Position numbers and translations under genes: made by a program
Part shown: positions 10,650-22,300 of the stretch, in pieces
Layout: each line of letters starts with the position of its first letter
Position numbering within the stretch: the first letter of the stretch is position 1
The notes under the pieces: model-generated
Databases searched by the model: none
What the model saw: only the letters and a program-made list of their open reading frames with translations
Told to the model about the DNA's origin: nothing
Assembly (NCBI RefSeq): GCF_947179165.1
Contig: NC_077247.1
Location: forward strand, 40,716,935-40,780,934
From: Solanum dulcamara
Lineage: Eukaryota; Streptophyta; Magnoliopsida; Solanales; Solanaceae
Length of the DNA: 64,000 nucleotides
Direction of reading: 5' to 3'

Positions 10650-13600
10650 AAGATAAATAATGGAGATATGTGTCTTTTGCATAGTGCCACAACTCATACG
10701 ATATTAAAAGAAAAGAAATATTTTTGTCATTTGATTATGTAAAAGGCCTATGTCAATACAATATCTGGTAGTACAAAATTAATTGAAGGCTCTGGAAAAG
10801 CGACATTATTACTACCTGGAGGAACGATATTGATAATTGATAATGCATTATATTGTAGTAAGTCTCAAAGAAACTTGTTAAGTTTCAAGGTTATTCGCCA
10901 AAATGACTATCATATTGAGACTGCAAATGAAGGAAAGGTTGAATACCTTTATATTACTACAATAAATATGGAGAAAAAAATTGTGCACAAAAAATTACCT
11001 GCACTTTCTTCTGGGTTGCACCATACAAATATTGGTACCATTGAATCACATGCCATTGTAAACAAAAGGTTTACTGATTCTAATGATTTTATCATTTGGC
11101 ATGACCGGTTGGGCCATCCCGGTTATAATATGATGCGCAGAATTATTGAGAATTCACATGGACACACTTTGAAGAATCAGAAAATTCTTCAATCTAAGGA
11201 ATTCTCTTGTGTTGCTTGTTCCCAAGGAAAACTGATTATCAAACTATCAGCAACTAAGGTTGGGATTGAATCCCCTGCGTTTCTGGAACGTATACAGGGT
11301 GATATATGTGGGTCAATTCACCCTTCATGTGGACCATTTAAATATTATATGGTCTTGATAGGTGCATCTACAAGATGGTCACATGTGTGCTTATTATCAA
11401 CTTGCAACATGTCTTTTGCGAGATTATTAGCTCAAATTATAAGGTTAAGAGCACAATTTCCAGATTATGCAATAAAGACAATTCGTCTTGATAATGCTGG
11501 TGAATTCACATCTCAATCACTTAATGATTATTGTATGTCGGTTGGAATAAAAGTTGAGCATCCGGTCGCTCATGTACATACTCAAAATGGTCTAGAAGAA
11601 TCATTGATTAAACACCTCCAATTGATTTCTAGACCATTGCTAATAAGGACAAAACTTCCTATTTCAGTATGGGGAGATGCTATTTTGCATGCAGCAGCAC
11701 TTGTGCGCATAAGGCCAACAAATTATCATGAATTTTCCCCATTACAGTTGGCGTTTGGAAGGGAGCCAAATATATCCCATCTTAGAATATTTAGGTGTGC
11801 GGTATATGTCCCAATTGCTCCACCGCACCGCACAAAGATGGGTCCCCAAAGAAGATTGGGAATATATGTTGGGTATGAATCTCCTTCTATTATAAAATAT
11901 CTAGAAGTTATGACTAGAGATTTATTTACGGCAAGATTCGCTGATTGTCATTTTGATGAATCAGTATACCCAACATTACGGGGAGAACATAAGCAGTTGA
12001 AAAATGAGATAAATTGAAATTCATTGTCACTATCTCATTTAGATCCTTGAACAAATCAATGTGAACAAGAAGTTCAAAAGATGATTTATTTGCAGAATAT
12101 TGCAAATCAACTACCAGATGCATTTACTAACCTTCCACGGGTTACTAAATCGCATATCCCAGCCGCTAATGCTCAAGTTCGAGTTGATGTCCAGGTATGA
12201 CAACTTGTTCAGGCAAATGAGTCTAGGCCACGCTTAAAACGTGGAAGACCATTTGGTTCCAAAGATAAAAATCCTCAAAAAAGGAAAGAAATAAATGATC
12301 AAGATGATCATTATTTAGAGTCAAGTGCTCAAGAAGAGCCTAGAGACACAACAAATGGTGATACCACCAATGAGGTCCAAGTACCTGAAAATAATGAGAA
12401 TGAAAAAATCTCAATAAGTTATGTCTCTACAGGAAAATGGTGAAACCGAAATAATATTGTGGTCGATAATATTTTTGCTTATAATGTTGTCATTGAAATA
12501 ATGCAACAAGATAAGGATCTTGAACCAAAATCTGTCGATGAATGCAGACAGAAAAATGATTAGCCAAGATGGAAGAATGCAATTCAAGCAGAGTTAACTT
12601 CACTTGAAAAACGTGAAGTTTTTGGATCAATAGTTCGAACACTTGAAGGTGTCAATCCAGTAGGGCACAAATGGTTTTTTGTGCGTAAATGAAATGAAAA
12701 GGGTGAAGTCGTAAGATATAAAGCACGACTTGTAGCCCAAGGTTTTTCGCAAAGACCTGGCATTGACTATATGGAAACATATTTCCCTGTGGTGGATGCA
12801 ATTACTTTCAGGTATCTAATAAATTTGGCAGTTCATGAAAAGCTTGAAATGCACTTAATGGACGTGGTCACTGCCTATTTATATGGCTCATTGGACCATG
12901 ATATTTTTATGAAAATCCCGAAGGATTCAAAGTGCCTGAAGCATACAAATATTCTTGAGAAAATTGCTCAATAAAACTTCAAAAATCCTTATACGGGTTG
13001 AAACAATCAGGGCGAATGTGGTACAATCGTCTTAGCGAACATTTGCTAAAAGAAGGATATAAAAATGATCCAATTTGCCCTTGTGTCTTTATGAGAAGGT
13101 CTGGATCTGAATTTGTCATAATAGCAGTATATGTTGATGATTTGAATATTATTGAAACTCCAGAGAACTTTCAAAGACAGTAAAATGTCTGAAAAAGGAG
13201 TTTGAAATGAAAGACCTTGGAAAGATAAAAATTTGTCTTGGTTTACAAATTGAACATTTTACAAATGGGATATTTGTCCATCAATCAACATATACTGAAA
13301 ATATTTTAAAGAGATTTTATTGCTTTCTATGCTTTGATTACTCAATTTTACCTGTGATGCTTTCATTATTTATTTAATCGTTATTTGTTATTTGTATTTA
13401 TTTATTTGTATTTCTTTGTTATCTATTCGTTATTTGTTTGTTGTTTTTCTCATAAAGCTTTTAATTTTCTATTCTTATCTAACATTTTTATGCATTTATG
13501 CTTTTACTGAGCCGAGGGTCTCCAGGAAATAGCCGTCCTACCTTGATAGGAGTAAGGTCTGCGTACATTCTACCCTCCCCAGACCCCATGTTGTGGGATT

Positions 13601-14446
13601 TCACTGGGTTGTTGTTGTTGTTGTTGTAGATTTTATATGGATAAAGCACACCCATTGAGTACTCCAATGGTTGTGAGATCTCTTGATATTAATACAGATC
13701 CGTTTCGGCCTTATGAAAATGATGAAGAACTTATTGGTGCTGAAATACCATACCTTAGTGCAATTGGTGCATTAATGTATCTTGCCAACAATTCTAGATC
13801 AGATATAGCTTTCTCAGTAAACTTGTTAGCAAGATTTAGTTCTTCACCAACACGCAGACACTGGAATGGAATTAAGCATATATGCAGATACCTTCGAGGT
13901 ACCATTGATATGGGATTGTTTTACTCAAATGATTTCATGTCACAATTGATCGGTTATGCAGATGCGGGATATTTATCTGATCACCATAAAGGTTGATCGC
14001 AAACAGGCTATTTATTTACATGTGGTGGTACAGCTATATCATGGCGTTCAACAAAGCAAACTATGGTTGCCACTTCCTCAAATCATGCAGAGATAATAGC
14101 CATTCATGAAGCAAGTCGAGAATGTGTTTGGTTAAGATCAATAACTGAACACATTCAAGAAACATGTGGTCTTTCTTTAACAAAAGACGCTCCAACAATA
14201 TTGTATGAAGACAATGCTGCATGTATAGTTCAACTGAAGGGAAGATACATCAAAGGAGACAGAACAAAACATATTTCACCAAAATTCTTTTTCACTCATG
14301 ATCTTCAAAACAAGGGTGAAATAGATGTCCAACAAATTCGTTCAAGTGACAATTTGGCAGATATGTTCACCAAAGCATTGTCAACTTCAACCTTTGAGAA
14401 AATGAGATACAAAATTGAAATGCGTCGTCTTCGAGATATTAAGTGA
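10650..14446 (+). pseudogene. Copia copy 1 pol (protease, integrase, RT, RNase H)
   Basis: The protease block at about 10665-10860 has HSATTH where the related copy keeps DSETTH, so the catalytic aspartate is lost. An open segment at 10830-12017 holds the GAG-pre-integrase motif (IWHDRLGHPG), the zinc cysteines (CVACSQGK) and the integrase core with its acidic residues (GDICG, RLDNAGEF, NGLEES). RT follows in pieces from about 12570, with YVDD intact near 13130. The foreign insertion splits RT at 13321. RNase H continues at 13637-14446 (DKAHPLSTPMV, YADAGYLSD, YEDNAAC, ADMFTKAL). Stops lie at about 10738, 12015, 12688, 12972, 13181 and 13994. Confidence 0.9.
13321..13627 (+). mobile_element. 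RTE-LINE/TS-SINE type 3' fragment inserted in the Copia RT
   Basis: A perfect 9-bp duplication, agattttat (13312-13320 and 13628-13636), brackets 307 bp ending in ggtctgcgtac, ctccccagacccc and a (TTG)n tail. That 3' end is shared by Solanaceae RTE LINEs and TS SINEs. No tRNA-like head is visible, so a 5'-truncated LINE is more likely than a SINE. The Copia reading frame resumes in register across one copy of the duplication. Confidence 0.88.
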
Positions 14447-14477
14447 TATTTTTATCAGGGGGAGCAAAATACGCGCT

Positions 14478-14640
14478 GTACTCTTTTTCCCTTAGTCAAG
14501 GTTTTATCCCACTGAGTTTTCCTGATAAGGTTTTTAATGAGGCAGCACTCAAGGCGTATTATCAGATATGTGTACTCTTTTTCCTTCATTAGACTTTTTT
14601 CCACTAGGTTTTTCCTAATAAGGTTTTAACGAGGCACAAC
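14478..14640 (+). repeat. Direct repeat in Copia 3' untranslated region
   Basis: A block of about 70 bp (tgtactctttttc, then aaggttttat..cccact, then ttttcctgataaggttttt, then gaggca) starts at 14478 and recurs at 14571, with a partial third copy (ttttaacgaggcac-like) near 14690. It lies between the RNase H stop and the 3' LTR. Confidence 0.75.
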
Positions 14641-14730
14641 ATCTATGGATGTTCAAAATAATAATGTATATTATTTTATTTTTTGTAAAGTTTTAACGAG
14701 ACACATTTCTCGTGGACATCCAAGGGAGAG

Positions 14731-14987
14731 TATTATCAACCAAGTAAAATGGTTGTCCACTTAAAATGGTGGATAATCCATTTACTTTTTAAGTGGGTAA
14801 ATTACCCACTAATATTTTCCTCCACTTATAAATATGGCTATAAATATAGCCTTAAACTTCAATGTAAAAACACACAAAATATATAAAAGAAGAGAATTAC
14901 TATTACTCTCTCTATTAATACTTTCTATATACATATTCTCTTGTTCTTCTTCCTTTATGAAATTGTCAAGTTAGTTAATTTATAACA
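14731..14987 (+). repeat. Copia copy 1 3' LTR
   Basis: A 257-bp LTR preceded by a purine tract (caagggagag) and ending tataaca. It aligns to the 5' LTR apart from a length difference near the start and in the microsatellite-like ctctcta region. Confidence 0.88.
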
Positions 14988-15068
14988 CACTCCACATTTT
15001 TATCTCAACCTATTTATTCCCATGGGACATGATTTATTTCAGCTGAGTGAGTAACATGACTATAGATA

Positions 15069-15347
15069 CTCCCTTTCTATTAAAAATATTTATTTTATAT
15101 TATTTAATTACTTATTAAATTAAAATAAAATTAATTAATTTTTTTATCCCTAAATAGTATGGCTTTTTGAATATGAACAATTCTCAATACTAGCTATTTC
15201 TATACTCTATTATATTACATTGATTTTGTTATATTGCATTGATATGAACAACTGGCAAAATAGTAAAAAGAATCAATCTATTAATATATAATTTCTTAAT
15301 CACCATATAAAATAGAAAATATTCATCTAATATTGAACGGAGGAAGT
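15069..15347. mobile_element. Stowaway-type MITE
   Basis: Left end ctccctttctatta after a TA and right end tgaacggaggaagt are imperfect inverted repeats of the Stowaway type. The interior closely resembles the MITE at 16485-16765, for example ctcaatactagctatttct. The right boundary is uncertain by about two bases. Confidence 0.75.
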
Positions 15348-15356
15348 GCTAAATAA

Positions 15357-15359
<3 letters not shown>

Positions 15360-15391
<32 letters not shown>
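15360..15391. repeat. (AT)n microsatellite
   Basis: About 15 consecutive at dinucleotides just right of the Stowaway element. Confidence 0.9.
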
Positions 15392-15392
<1 letters not shown>

Positions 15393-15710
15393 TCACTTTT
15401 AGTTTTTTTTTAAAACTTAAACATGATGGCACACTCGATCAAATAGACTTTAACTCGCTATAATAAAAATATTTTTTTGCGATAATAAATATGCATATTA
15501 ACAAAAAATGTTAAATTTTTAATTGGGATTAGTTAATTATCATTAGATTCAATGTTGTTATAAATTTTAGCGATATTTACAAAAGATGTTAAAATATAAT
15601 TGTCCTTAATAATTATCGCTAAAAATATATATTTAGCAAGCAATTAAGTTATTATTATTAATTAATTATCAATAAAAAATATTTTAGGTATAGTGACTAC
15701 TCGTTACTTT

Positions 15711-15898
15711 CCATCCTAAAATTATGAATTTGAAAAAAAAGACTTTAACCTGACACATATATTTGGTGGAGTCATGGAAAAGGGGTTATGCAAATCAAAT
15801 CCTTCCATCCTAAAATTATGAATTTGAAAAAAAAGACTTTAACCTGACACATATATTTGGTGGAGTCATGGAAAAGGGGTTATGCAAATCAAATCCTT
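15711..15898. repeat. Perfect 94-bp tandem duplication
   Basis: Copies 15711-15804 and 15805-15898 appear identical at every base, starting ccatcctaaaattatg and ending caaatcaaatcctt. Identity in non-coding DNA implies a recent duplication, or a local assembly duplication. Confidence 0.92.
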
Positions 15899-16118
15899 CA
15901 CATTCTTTACAGGAAAATGATATACTTCCTCCGTTCACTTATTCTTGTTCAGTATTACATTAAAAATATTTTTATTTTTAGTATATTAAGAGAAAAATAT
16001 TATCTTTTATATTTTATGCTCAATATTAATTATGTATTCTTCAAATTATTTATCAAGATGATTTAATACTAAACATCAATTAATATGAATATTGTGATAA
16101 TTAATATATTAAACATTA

Positions 16119-16387
16119 TTTTCTCCATTTTAAAAAGAATGACCTACTTTCCTTTTTAGTTTGTTAAAAAAAGAAATGGATTGTTTAAAAAAGAATGACC
16201 CATTTCTTTTTTTGATAATACTTTAAATTCAACTTTTTACGTTCCATATTTAAGGGCATATGATTAAAGGACATTTTGGTACATTTCACATAACTTTAAT
16301 TTAGGACCATAAAATTGAAAAATCTTTTTTATTTTTTTAAATTCCATGTCAAGTCAAATTAAGTCATTTTTTTAAAACGGAGGGAAT
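16119..16387. mobile_element. Stowaway-like MITE
   Basis: Ends ttctccattttaaaaagaatgac and gtcatttttttaaaacggaggg are inverted repeats with the ctccctccgtt-type terminus. The interior is AT-rich and non-coding. Confidence 0.65.
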
Positions 16388-16484
16388 ATTTTTTAAAAGG
16401 CGTGCAAAGTACAAATAAAACTAAACAAGATAAATAAGTTTTTGTAGACTTTATTACATGTTGGTAATATTTTTTTTTAATCTA

Positions 16485-16765
16485 CTCCCTTCATTCCATA
16501 TTAAGTGAATTTGTGAGGCAATGCACACATATTAAGAAAAACATTCAAAGACATAATTTGAACCTCACTTTCCGCTATTGTTCTTTATAAAATCATAAAT
16601 ATGACCATTTGAATATAAACAATCTCAATACTAGCTATTTCTATATTCTGTGTATATTGCATTGATATAAACAAAGGGCAAAATGGTAAAATCTTTTAAT
16701 ATATTAATAATTTTTTAATTACTATATAAAATTAGAAGTGTACATCTAATATGGGACGGAGGAAG
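16485..16765. mobile_element. Stowaway MITE with TA target duplication
   Basis: Inverted termini ctcccttcattccatatta and tctaatatgggacggaggaag are flanked by TA at 16483-16484 and 16766-16767. It is 281 bp long and related to the element at 15069. Confidence 0.85.
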
Positions 16766-17019
16766 TAACAATTACATGAAACTCTTAGTAACAAGTTAGT
16801 TGGGAATATTTGAGAGACAGAGAGACAACATGTTTCAATTAATTAAATTGCAGTACCATTACTGCTGAAAAAATAAAAAATTACCATGAGTTAAATCTAT
16901 TGAAATGAAGTTTAAATAATAATACAACTTAGTCATGGTAAAACAGCTCTAGAAGTCAATATAAGAATGGACTAAATGTACATGACTTGTTAAAATCGCC
17001 ACATCAACAACAGCAGCAT

Positions 17020-19174
17020 TGTAACAACCCCTAAAATGTTGTATGTCGGTATTTCAATTCTCGACAAAAATAATACAGCCTCTGTATTTTGGGCATAACT
17101 TTTCATAGGTTGGTCCAAATTAGGTAATTCAAATTTCGGGGTAATCACAACATCCTTACCTACAACTTTCATGAAGAACATAACTACAAATTCGGAGTAT
17201 AAGTAGGTCAAATAAATTAATCTTTGCAAGATATAGTGCTGTGACGGAATTGAGTGTTGATAGAAGAAAATTCATATCTCACTGTAGGTTGCTCCAAATT
17301 GGTTGATTCTTGAACGATATGAAACTAGACTTCCATATCTACAATTCTTATGAAGAAACCAAATCCTAATAAAAAATTTATCTTATTCAAACGTAGCTTC
17401 GAAAATGAGTATTCTGTTAAAAAGAACTCATCTTACCTACCATGGAAACATCTAGATGCATTTGACATCATGCATGACATAAATTGTCCTCCATTTAACA
17501 TCATCCATGACATCAATATATTCCATTAAATTTTTAGATTTTTCTTTATAATTATTTTATTTATTGTTAGGTCCCTCTTTCCCACCTATAAATACCCACC
17601 TTATTTCCTCATTTTATTCATCAAGCTTTCCTAAGCATTTCTTCTCTCTATATACTTCTTCTCAAATATAGTTTTAGTTTTAATAGTATAAAAATACTAC
17701 TCCGGTTATTCTTATACTCCGGGTAGTACACAAAACGCTCCGGCGAGAAGAAAAGGCTAGAGATCCAAGAGTATTCCAATTCGGAGTAAACCTTCGGATT
17801 TAAGGTATGTAAGGCTTTCATAGCATTGGATTGAGTTCGTCCATGCGCCCAATATTTAAATTTATTATAATTGAGTTATAGTTGAATTTTATTCAAATCT
17901 TGAATTCTAGATGAATTAATTCTTCTTCTATTGAGTTTGATATATTTATGCATTAATATTATTATTATTGTTATCTCTCATATTATTGGAATTATTGTTC
18001 ATGGCTACTTTCCCATGAATCCTAATTGATTTGATGTTCATGAATATTTTTACATATGTTTTGAGTAAAGATGTTGGCTTTTTATTATTTTTATTGATAA
18101 AAAGAGAGTTATATGAATTAATACTATACATGTATTTTATTGAGTTTTGAAAGAGTAAAAGAGTTGAATTTGAATGAATTTGAGAAAATGATATTTTGAG
18201 CAAGATGTTTTGATGAGATGTAAATGATGTTTTTGGAAGTATAATGATTGATGAACATGAAATGAGATGAGTTTGATGATTTAAATTATAGTCCAATGAG
18301 ACTAGATGATGAGTTTAATATGAGCACATATTTTGGGAGTAGTATTGAGCACCGAGTTGGGTAAGAGTTTAATTGACTCAAACCCCAGAACTACGTAGCC
18401 AGCGTAGGATGGAGGCTATGCCTCTTAAGTCCCAAAAAGAGGACTTTGATGAATGGATCCAAGATGGTGATGTCCTTTACCCTGGCAAGGTATTGGATGG
18501 ATGTGGCAACGACATCGCTTCGTTGTATCATCGCTAGCTCATAAGTGATGGTTGTCGGTTAGAAAAACTCCCAACTGAGTAAGCATTGCTTATTACTATT
18601 ATTTTTATTATTATATTTTAAACTTGCATTACATATTTATGTTGAGATGATGTTGAGTTCTGAGCTGAGTTTTCTTGAGAGGAGTTTCTTGATATCTGTC
18701 CTTACCTTCCTGCCATTTTACATACTCGTACATTCCACGTACTGACGTCATTCGACCTGCATCGTTTTATGATGCAGATACAGGTGTTAGAGATCCTCAA
18801 CAGGCGCATCGTTGAAGATCATTTCCTTTCAGCTATTTGGTGAGTCCTTCTTGTATTCGAAGGAACTCCTTATCCTTTTATTATTGTTGAGTGTGATGTT
18901 TCTTTTGAGGTAGCCATGGACATGTCATTGGCACCATCTAAGAGTATTAGAGGCTTCATAGACAGAGTCTGATGATGTAATCGGAGTAGTTCTCCTTAGA
19001 AACTACTTCTTCTAAGAATTATCTATTTTTCCTTTGATTATGACAATCCCACATTAGTATTATTAAGTCTTCCGCTGATGAACAAATGAGTAATGAGACC
19101 AAGTGATTCTCTCGGAAGCCAGAGATGGTTTCTGAGTGCCGGCCACGCCTAGGGTACCCTCTCGGGGCGTGACA
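17020..19174 (+). repeat. Gypsy 5' LTR
   Basis: A 2155-bp LTR beginning tgtaacaacccc and ending ggggcgtgaca. It contains a TATA box (17586-17593) followed by a pyrimidine-rich leader. The minus-strand open stretches inside it recur in every LTR copy and are not genes. Confidence 0.95.
17586..17593 (+). promoter_or_regulatory. Gypsy LTR TATA box
   Basis: ctataaatacccacc in a C/T-rich context, about 570 bp into the LTR. It is the expected promoter of the genomic RNA and is conserved in the 3' LTR (24816-24823) and, reversed, in the solo LTR (43701-43708). Confidence 0.7.
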
Positions 19175-19177
19175 AAC

Positions 19178-19192
19178 TTGGTATCAGAGCAC
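19178..19192 (+). promoter_or_regulatory. Gypsy primer-binding site (initiator tRNA-Met)
   Basis: ttggtatcagagcac lies a few bases after the 5' LTR end, complementary to the 3' end of initiator tRNA-Met. Confidence 0.8.
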
Positions 19193-19391
19193 AGAGTTCA
19201 AGAGTCCTAGGGTGTCTATGAAGCCGTGTCTAGTAGAGTCTTGTTTATAGGTGTGTCGTGCACCACACTTATAATCAGGAAGCTATAGGACATTAGGAAT
19301 TATTTCACTTCTTTCATAATCTGAGTTCGTGCGATAGAGTTTAACTCTACAAAAGCTTTCTTTCTAATTCGTGCGTTTACACGTTTCAGAC

Positions 19392-22300
19392 ATGCCTCCT
19401 AAACGTTCAGCTAGTCAGAGGAACGCTCCCAGCACTGAGGTTCCACAGTCAGTGATGCCTCCACGGAGAACTAGGGGCCGACCTGCAAGGTCTACTGAGG
19501 TACCCCAAGTACCTACTGTTCAGACCACTCCTACTTCTGAGGATGATTTTCGAGGAGCGATTGCTATGCTCACCCAGTTGGTGGCTGCTCGAAATAGTAG
19601 CCAGAGTTCACCAACTCCTAGCTCTAGTTATCAAGAGTCGTCTGCTGCCATGAGGATCAGAGATTTTCTGAGAATGAATCCACCGGTCTTCACGGGTTCT
19701 AACGTTGATGAAGACCCCCAAAATTTCATTGATGAGATGTGGAAGATACTAAAAGCGATGCATGCTACAGAGATTGAGGGTGTTGAGTTGGTGTCTTATC
19801 AACTCAAGGATGTCGCAAATGTCTGGTATAACCAGTGGGAAGAAAGTAGAGGTGAAGATGCAGAGCCTGCTCTTTGGGATGAGTTTGAAAGAGCATTTCT
19901 TGATAACTTTTTTCCCCAAGAGCTACGTGAAGCAAAAATTGAGGAGTTTGTGAACCTCAAGCAAGAGAGTATGACTGTGAAAGAATATAGTTTGAAGTTT
20001 ATTCAATTGTCCAAATATGCCCTAGAAATGATTCCCCATATGAGGTCTAAGATGAGGAAGTTTGTCTCTGGCCTAGGCAAACATGTAAAGAAAGAATGTA
20101 AGGCAATGCTAATGATTTCTGACATGGATTTTTCTAGATTGATGGTGTATGCTCAGCAGGTTGAGGATGATAAGAAAAAGGACCGAGAAGAACACCTAAG
20201 CAAGAAGGCTAAGTCTGCTGGGCATGAGAATGAGCAGAAGCAAGGGAAGGGTAACAAGTCTTTCTTTCAGAAAAGGTCTTCCAATTATGCACCTTCCCCA
20301 ACAAATACTTTTACACCTAATACCAGGTATGATCAAAGATCTCTAAGTCACCAAAACTTTCGATCTCAAGGTTCTCAATCCCAATTAAGTATGGCTCAAG
20401 GTTCTAGAGGGAAACCACCATGTGCTAGATGTGGAAAGCTCCATTTGGGAGAGTGTCGTGTGGGCACCAGTGCTTGCTACGGATGTGGAAAGATAGGTCA
20501 CTTCCAGAATGAGTGTCCTTCAAAAAGGCAGGGAGATGGAAGTAGTAGAACTCAGTTTTCTTCTGCAGCTCCACAGAATAGAGGTAATCATAGAGGTGCA
20601 GCTTCAAGTGCAGGTGGGGGAACCAACCGTCTGTATGCTATGGGTAGTCGCCAAGACCAAGAAAACGCACCCGATGTTGTTACTGGTATGCTTCGAGTCC
20701 TTTCTTTTGATGTGTATGCATTACTTGATCCGGGTGCTACATTATCTTTTGTGACTCCTTACTTGGCTAGTAAATTTGAGATCCTTCCTGAGTGTCTTCT
20801 TGAGCCTTTCAGTGTGTCTACTCTTGTTGGTGATTCTATCTTAGCTGAGAGGGTCTATAGAAATTGTACTATGTCAATCTATTATAGGGATACCATGGCT
20901 GACTTAGTTGAGTTGGACATGGTTGATTTTGATGTGATTCTTGGTATGGACTGGCTTTATTCTTGTTATGCTTCGATTGATTGTAGGACCCGAATTGTCA
21001 AGTTTCAATTTCCAAACGAGCCTATCTTAGAGTGGAAGGGGAATTCTGTAGTGCCTAGGGGTAAATTTATTTCCTACCTTAAGGCCAGAAAATTAATATC
21101 TAAGGGATGTATATATCATATAGTTCGAGTCAAAAATATTAATAATCAGACTCCATCTCTTGAGTCAGTTCCCATTGTGAATGAGTTTCCTGAAGTCTTT
21201 CCTGAGGATCTACCCAGAATTCCTCCTGATAGAGAGATAAACTTTGGTATTGATATCCTTCCTGATACACAACCTATCTCCATTCCTCCTTATAGGATGT
21301 CTCCTGCTGAGTTGAAAGAGTTGAAAGAACAACTGAAAGACCTCCTAGATAAGTGGTTTATTAGGCCAAGTGTCTCACCCTGGGGCGCTCCTGTCCTATT
21401 CGTGCAAAAGAAAGATGGGTCCCTTAGAATGTGCATTGATTACCGACAACTAAACAAGGTCACCATTAAAAACAAGTACCCTCTCCCTAGAATAGATGAT
21501 TTATTTGACCAACTTCAGGGTGCCACATGTTTCTCTAAGATAGACCTCAGATCAGGCTATCACCAGTTGAAAGTGAGAGAATGTGACATCCCGAAGACGG
21601 CTTTTCGAACCCGCTATGGTCATTTTGAGTTTCTTGTTATGTCCTTTGGATTGACAAATGCTCCAGCAGCTTTTATGGACCTCATGAACCGAGTATTCAA
21701 GCCATACCTAGATACGTTTGTAATTGTCTTCATGATGATATTTTGGTCTACTCTAGAAGTAAGAGTGAGCATGCTAATCACCTTAGGATTGTCCTTCAAA
21801 CTCTTAAGGAGAAGGAGTTGTATGCTAAGTTTTCAAAGTGTGAGTTTTGGCTTGAGTCTGTAGCATTCCTAGGTCATATTATATCTGGGGATGGAATCCA
21901 AGTTGATACTCAAAAGATTGAGGCAGTTAAGAACTGGCCCCGACCCACCTCTCCAACCGACATAAGGAGTTTCTTAGGTTTGGCTGGTTACTACAGGAGG
22001 TTTGTTGAGGGATTTTCATCCATATCCTCACCATTGACTAAGCTGACTCAGAAGAAGGCTAAGTTTCAATGGTCTGATGCTTGTGAGAAAAGTTTTCAAA
22101 AGTTGAAAGCTAGATTGACTACTGCTCCAGTACTATCCCTACCCAAAGGAATGGATGGTTTTGTAATCTATTGTGATGCTTCAAGAGTTGGGTTGGGATG
22201 TGTATTGATGCAGAAAGGTAAGGTCATTGCCTATGCCTCCAGGCAGCTTAAGACTCATGAGAGGAACTACCCCACTCATGACCTTGAGTTGACAGCTGTG

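Larger units (their letters stand above)
8603..14987 (+). mobile_element. Ty1/Copia LTR retrotransposon, copy 1, complete but inactive
   Basis: LTRs at 8603-8851 and 14731-14987 bound gag, protease, integrase, reverse transcriptase and RNase H remnants in Copia order. The element is flanked by a perfect 5-bp target duplication, cactc (8598-8602 and 14988-14992). The 5' LTR lacks an internal stretch present near the start of the 3' LTR. The coding regions carry many stops and frameshifts, plus a 307-bp foreign insertion at 13321-13627. A second, more decayed copy of the same family lies at about 35.6-45.3 kb. Confidence 0.92.

Noticed and set aside
17946..18296. Minus-strand open frame of 116 codons, repeated identically at 25175-25525
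   Set aside because: Lies inside both Gypsy LTRs, is Asn/Ser/Ile-rich, and has no motif; a chance open stretch duplicated with the LTR.
20425..20754. Alternative frames within the Gypsy gag/protease
   Set aside because: Overlap the long gag-pol frame, which shows clear domains.
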